Assembly: GCA_905198155.1 (NCBI GenBank)
Contig: CAJKBQ010000001.1
Coordinates: 88,911 to 152,910 of the forward strand
Direction of reading: 5' to 3'
Length of the DNA stretch: 64,000 bases
DNA from: an uncultured Eubacteriales bacterium
Lineage (GTDB): Bacteria; Bacillota; Clostridia; Oscillospirales; Acutalibacteraceae
Positions within the stretch are counted from its first letter, which is position 1. The number at the start of each line of letters is the position of its first letter. Positions 60,520 to 64,000 of the stretch are shown piece after piece. A program made the position numbers and the translations under genes. The notes beneath the pieces were generated by a model. That model was not told where the DNA came from, did no database searches, and worked only from the letters and a program-made list of their open reading frames with translations.

Positions 60520-61683
60520 ATGGCTGAATTTGAAACGCAAACCGTCCCCACCTTAACTTTGGATCCGGTCACCGACGCGATCGAGACCAAACCCGAAACC
60601 GCAATACAGGAAAGCCCGACCTTCCCGGCGGACGCACCGGCCGTCCCGTCGTTTGACGAGCAATCTCTGACGGAAGCCGAGCGGAAAGTCGTCGATGAAT
60701 TTGCCGAAAAAATCGAGCTGAGCAATTCCGGCGTGATCCTGCAATACGGCTCTGCTGCGCAAAAGAAAATCGCCGATTTTTCGGAACAGACACTCAATTC
60801 CGTCCGCACCAAGGACCTCGGCGAAGTCGGCGAGATGCTGTCCAGCGTAGTCACCGAGCTGAAAAACTTCGACGTTGCCGAAGAAGAAAAAGGCTTCCTG
60901 TCCATTTTCAAGCGCACTTCCAACAAAATCACGTCGATGCGCGCCAAATACGACAAAGCCGAAGCCAATATCGACAAGATCACTACCGCGCTGGAAGCGC
61001 ATCAGGTAACGCTGCTGAAAGACATCGCGCTGCTCGACCAAATGTATCAGCTGAACCAAACGTATTTCAAAGAGCTGTCGATGTACATTCTGGCCGGTAA
61101 AAAGAAACTGGCACAGGTACGCGATACCGAACTGGTGCAGCTGATGGACAAAGCCAAAGCCACCGGTCTGCCGGAAGATGCGCAGGCCGCCAATGATCTG
61201 TCCGGAATGTGCAATCGCTTCGAGAAAAAACTGCACGACCTGGAATTGACCCGCATGGTGTCGATCCAAATGGGCCCGCAGATCCGCCTGGTGCAGGGCA
61301 GCGACACGCTGATGACCGAGAAAATCCAGTCCACGCTGGTCAACACCATTCCGCTGTGGAAAAGCCAGATGGTGCTGGCGCTGGGCGTCAACCATTCGCA
61401 GCAGGCCGCCGAAGCGCAGCGTCAGGTCACCGATATGACCAACGCGCTGCTGAAAAAGAACGCCGATACGCTCAAAATGGCGACGGTCGCGACCGCCAAG
61501 GAATCCGAGCGCGGGATTGTGGACATGGAAACGCTGCGCCACACCAACGAAAGCCTGATTTCAACGCTGGACGAAGTCCTGCGGATTCAGGACGAAGGCC
61601 GCCAGAATCGCCGTGCCGCCGAGCAGGAACTGCGCAAGATCGAAGACGAGCTGAAAACGAAACTGCTCGACATCCGCCGCTGA
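60520..61683 (+). CDS. telA: Toxic anion resistance protein TelA
   Basis: The 387-residue cytoplasmic, mostly helical protein matches TelA/KlaA over its full length, including MYQLNQTYFKELSMYILAGKKKL near residues 175-195. TelA is linked to tellurite and to cell-envelope stress resistance, often together with XpaC. CAGGAGGAG lies before the ATG. The two genes form an operon ending in a strong terminator. Confidence 0.92.
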   Translation: MAEFETQTVPTLTLDPVTDAIETKPETAIQESPTFPADAPAVPSFDEQSLTEAERKVVDEFAEKIELSNSGVILQYGSAAQKKIADFSEQTLNSVRTKDLGEVGEMLSSVVTELKNFDVAEEEKGFLSIFKRTSNKITSMRAKYDKAEANIDKITTALEAHQVTLLKDIALLDQMYQLNQTYFKELSMYILAGKKKLAQVRDTELVQLMDKAKATGLPEDAQAANDLSGMCNRFEKKLHDLELTRMVSIQMGPQIRLVQGSDTLMTEKIQSTLVNTIPLWKSQMVLALGVNHSQQAAEAQRQVTDMTNALLKKNADTLKMATVATAKESERGIVDMETLRHTNESLISTLDEVLRIQDEGRQNRRAAEQELRKIEDELKTKLLDIRR

Positions 61684-61711
61684 TCCGCTCTCCCCAATCG
61701 CAACCAAAACA

Positions 61712-61757
61712 ACGCACAGCCTGTGGGCATTTCGCCCCGCAGGCTGTGCGTTTTCGT
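61712..61757. terminator. Rho-independent terminator between telA and NUDIX genes
   Basis: A 12-bp stem, ACGCACAGCCTG with CAGGCTGTGCGT, is followed by TTTCGTTT on the plus strand. It can also act leftward for the convergent NUDIX gene. Confidence 0.88.
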
Positions 61758-61771
61758 TTGTCATGCGCAAT

Positions 61772-62389
61772 TCAGTCGAATAGGGTCTGCCAACTCGGCG
61801 TCCGCGCCGCCGCGAAGCACATCCGGATTTGATCGGCATTGCACTTTGCTTCTGCCAGCGGCGGCAGCGCATCTTCGGCAAAGTATGCCGCCGCAATGGT
61901 TTCCGGATTCTCGCGGAATGCGCCGGACTGCTCCGTGCACAAATAAAACAGCTTTACCACGCCGACCGCATAAACCGGCGTATTGTGCGCATTACGATCC
62001 TGCACCGCAATCAGCGATTCCACCGTGACGCGCCGCCCGGCTTCTTCCCACGCCTCTTTGACTGTGTTGGCGGCAGGCGAAAGCGTCGCTTCGCACCACC
62101 CGCCCGGCAATGCCCACAGCCCGTCCGATTCCTGTACCAACAGAATTTTCCCGTCCCGGAAAATCGCAGCGCGCGTATCGACTTTGGGCGTTTGGTACCC
62201 GCTGTCTGCACAAAACAGATTTTTCACCGTGTTCAGTGGCATCGCTGTTTTCTGCGCCATGATCTCCGCCGCAATCTCACGGATGCGCGCGTAGCGTTCG
62301 CGGTCGAACGCGTCCCGCCCATAATGCAGCCCGGCCTGTGCCAGGCTTTGCAGTTCGATTGCATAATTTACCAATTGATCCGGATTCAT
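61772..62389 (-). CDS. NUDIX hydrolase with N-terminal NUDIX-linked domain
   Basis: The 205-residue protein has an N-terminal helical domain (about 1-60, as in NUDIX hydrolases of YjhB type) and a NUDIX domain (about 65-200). The box reads GGWCEATLSPAANTVKEAWEEAG: the EE and G of the second half are kept, but the first Glu is Leu and the Arg is Lys. Metal binding through the EAWEE part is still possible. Such enzymes cleave nucleoside diphosphates linked to another group. The gene is 31 bp downstream of the MATE gene on the same strand. Confidence 0.85.
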   Translation of the reverse strand: MNPDQLVNYAIELQSLAQAGLHYGRDAFDRERYARIREIAAEIMAQKTAMPLNTVKNLFCADSGYQTPKVDTRAAIFRDGKILLVQESDGLWALPGGWCEATLSPAANTVKEAWEEAGRRVTVESLIAVQDRNAHNTPVYAVGVVKLFYLCTEQSGAFRENPETIAAAYFAEDALPPLAEAKCNADQIRMCFAAARTPSWQTLFD

Positions 62390-62420
62390 GCCGTCATCGC
62401 TCCCCCGCCGTTTTCTTTTA

Positions 62421-63797
62421 TTATACCCGATTACCGGCGGATTTGCAAGCCGTTTGGCGCGATTGATGCATCAGCGCCGCAAATGCGATCAAGCACACAA
62501 TCACCGACAGCAGCGATCCGGCCGCGGACGCCAATCCCATCGGCAGCAGCGTGTCCGCAAAATGCATGGACGCCCAATACGCGCCCGGAATCCGCACCAG
62601 GAAAATGGACAATACATTGTGCAGGAATGACAGTCCGGATTTCCCCCGCGCGCAGAAATACCCGCTGAAACTGAATTGGATCCCGCCAAACAGGCAGTCG
62701 AGAATATACCCGCGCAGGTACTGGCCGCCCAGCCGAACGACCAACGCGCCGTCAGCCGTTGCGGCATCGGTAAACAATCCCACAATGGGGCCTGCGGCCA
62801 GCTGCACCACGACGGTCATCACCATGCCGAACCCGGTCGCGATCAGCACTGCGTCCCACATCGTCCGGACTGCACGTTTCGGCTGCCCCGCGCCGATATT
62901 CTGCGCACCCAGCGCTGACACAGTGGACAGCATCGTGGACGGCATCAGGAACATGAATCCCATGATTTTTTCGACGATCCCGACCGCCGCCGCATCGTTC
63001 AGCCCCCGGTGATTGGCAATGATGGTGATCGTGATAAACGAGATTTGGATCAACCCGTCTTGCAGCGCGATCGGGACACCGATTTTCAGCAGCGCAGCCA
63101 TCTCGGCAGTCTGCGGGCGAAGGTGCGCGCGTGTCAACGGAATCCCCGTTTTTTGCCGGCGAATCATACATACCGACAGCAGCACGCTCAGTGCCTGCGA
63201 CAACGTCGTGCCCAGCGCCGCACCCGTCGGCCCCATGTGCAGCGCGCCGATGAACAGATAGTCCAGCACGATATTGGCTGCGCACGCCACCGCGATGAAT
63301 ATCATCGGGCTTTTGGTGTCGCCCAATCCGCGGAAAATGGAACTGATGATGTTGTACGCCGTGATAAACGGGATACCAATGAAGCAGACCGTCAGGTACG
63401 CGGATGCGCCCGTAACCGCTTCCGTCGGCGTCGCCATGATCGTCACAATCGGACGGATGCACAGCAGCAGAACCCCCGTCAGCACGATCGACAGCCCCAA
63501 AAAGAGCGTCAGTGTGTTGCCGATGGTGTGGGCGGCGCGGGCGCGGTCGTTTGCGCCGATGGCCTGCCCCACACGGACGGTTGTCCCCATCGCCAAGCCC
63601 ACCAGCGTCACCGTCAGCATATGCATCACCTGTGACCCGACCGATACCGCCGTGGTGCTGGCGACCCCGTCATATTGGCCGATGATGAACAAATCCGCCA
63701 TGCCGTACAGCGTCTGCAAAAAAAATGACAGCAGAAACGGCGCCGAAAACAGCAGCACGTTTCGGAATATATTGCCCGTTGTCCAGTTTCGTTCCAT
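62421..63797 (-). CDS. MATE family efflux transporter
   Basis: The 458-residue protein has twelve membrane segments in two repeats of six, with the conserved NVLLFSAPFLLSFFLQTLYGMADLF start and the FRGLGDTKSPM loop of NorM/DinF-type MATE transporters. It exports cationic drugs or metabolites with Na or H counter-flow. A GGTGGGA site precedes the ATG. It is followed by the NUDIX gene in the same direction. Confidence 0.94.
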   Translation of the reverse strand: MERNWTTGNIFRNVLLFSAPFLLSFFLQTLYGMADLFIIGQYDGVASTTAVSVGSQVMHMLTVTLVGLAMGTTVRVGQAIGANDRARAAHTIGNTLTLFLGLSIVLTGVLLLCIRPIVTIMATPTEAVTGASAYLTVCFIGIPFITAYNIISSIFRGLGDTKSPMIFIAVACAANIVLDYLFIGALHMGPTGAALGTTLSQALSVLLSVCMIRRQKTGIPLTRAHLRPQTAEMAALLKIGVPIALQDGLIQISFITITIIANHRGLNDAAAVGIVEKIMGFMFLMPSTMLSTVSALGAQNIGAGQPKRAVRTMWDAVLIATGFGMVMTVVVQLAAGPIVGLFTDAATADGALVVRLGGQYLRGYILDCLFGGIQFSFSGYFCARGKSGLSFLHNVLSIFLVRIPGAYWASMHFADTLLPMGLASAAGSLLSVIVCLIAFAALMHQSRQTACKSAGNRV

Positions 63798-63830
63798 CGA
63801 AATCCCACCCTGAATTCAAAATCTGAACAT

Positions 63831-63861
63831 AGTATAAACCCTGCATCAAGTATAGAGTCAA
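63831..63861 (-). promoter_or_regulatory. Candidate promoter of the MATE gene
   Basis: On the minus strand TTGACT (63861-63856) and TATACT (63836-63831) are spaced by 19 bp, a little long but otherwise close to consensus. Confidence 0.55.
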
Positions 63862-63872
63862 GCACTTTTCGC

Positions 63873-63910
63873 AAAAAATTTGCCGCCTGAATCAAATTCG
63901 GACGGCAAAT
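63873..63910 (-). terminator. Terminator of the sugar ABC transporter operon
   Basis: Reading leftward, ATTTGCCG pairs with CGGCAAAT, with extra inner pairing, and six T follow. It lies just past the permease stop. Confidence 0.85.
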
Positions 63911-63946
63911 ATGTTCTTATTTTTGCGACTAATCTCGAATGATAGA

Positions 63947-64000
63947 TTACCCTTTCACCGCGCCAATCATGACGCCTTTGACGAAATACTTTTGCAGGAA
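63947..64000 (-). CDS. Sugar ABC transporter permease, C-terminal end (partial)
   Basis: Only the last 17 codons and the stop are in the window. They read FLQKYFVKGVMIGAVKG, the typical end of MalG-type carbohydrate ABC permeases (the KYFVKG..GAVKG ending is characteristic). The rest lies beyond 64000. It fits the sugar-using life style seen in the first third of the window. Confidence 0.8.
   Translation of the reverse strand, partial: FLQKYFVKGVMIGAVKG

Noticed and set aside
1..64000. CRISPR arrays, tRNA and rRNA genes
   Set aside because: No regular spaced repeats and no cloverleaf or rRNA-like sequence were noticed in the intergenic regions; a dedicated scan was not possible.

Overview
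The window looks like the chromosome of an anaerobic, glycan-using Gram-positive bacterium of the class Clostridia, probably Oscillospiraceae-like and of fairly high G+C. The Gram-positive signs are the tepA-ftsK gene order, PlsY, a CsbB/YfhO-type polymer glycosylation pair, a single-domain alarmone synthetase and a DUF5685/DnaJ pair. The anaerobe signs are HydF, two [FeFe]-hydrogenase-type proteins, an activator and partner of 2-hydroxyacyl-CoA dehydratase type, and a YgiQ-type radical SAM protein. Glycan use is suggested by three AraC regulators beside GH31, GH2, L-fucose isomerase and mutarotase, a carbohydrate esterase and a GDSL hydrolase. No tRNA, rRNA or CRISPR array was seen.

Layout. 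1-1454: partial DUF5107 protein divergent from an AraC regulator. 1490-6525: uvrB-uvrA behind a structured leader. 6602-8718: DUF5685, a DnaJ protein with a Cys-rich tail, and a membrane protein. 8865-22121: sugar region with GH31, esterase, AraC, fucI-fucU, a polytopic glycosyltransferase-like protein, GDSL hydrolase, AraC, GH2, ROK kinase and SIS isomerase. 22254-23489: lipoprotein serpin. 23548-28501 (minus): dehydratase-like subunit, its activase, and plsY. 28750-33261: a membrane protein behind a long leader, then the csbB/yfhO-like pair. 33332-39947: tepA, ftsK, ygiQ, a ComEC-type MBL protein and DUF3006. 40047-41376: membrane protein and alarmone synthetase. 41390-49389: hydrogenase region with hydF, LysR, an APH-fold kinase, two small [2Fe-2S] proteins, a PAS-containing sensory hydrogenase, a PP2C-type phosphatase and a second [FeFe] hydrogenase. 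49468-54787: HD protein, amidase, radA with a small antisense Cys protein, and an efflux adaptor and permease. 58166-61683: Xer recombinase, XpaC and TelA. 61772-64000 (minus): NUDIX, MATE, and the tail of a sugar ABC permease.

The most unusual part is 54799-58020, a compact and visibly G+C-richer insertion of about 3.2 kb. It carries a pC194/pUB110-type rolling-circle Rep gene with a matching double-strand origin directly upstream, a small HTH-like gene, and a catalytic-domain-only tyrosine recombinase. Many hairpins and a perfect 52-bp direct repeat surround these. Its two ends carry related short-arm sites. Joining the outer arms on paper rebuilds a 10-bp perfect inverted repeat around a 6-bp centre, about 140 bp upstream of a Xer recombinase gene. 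The left end can also fold as single-stranded DNA into a forked hairpin whose stem resembles a recombination core site. I read this as a rolling-circle plasmid-like element integrated at a dif-like site, possibly through a folded single-strand attachment site. This is inference from sequence alone.
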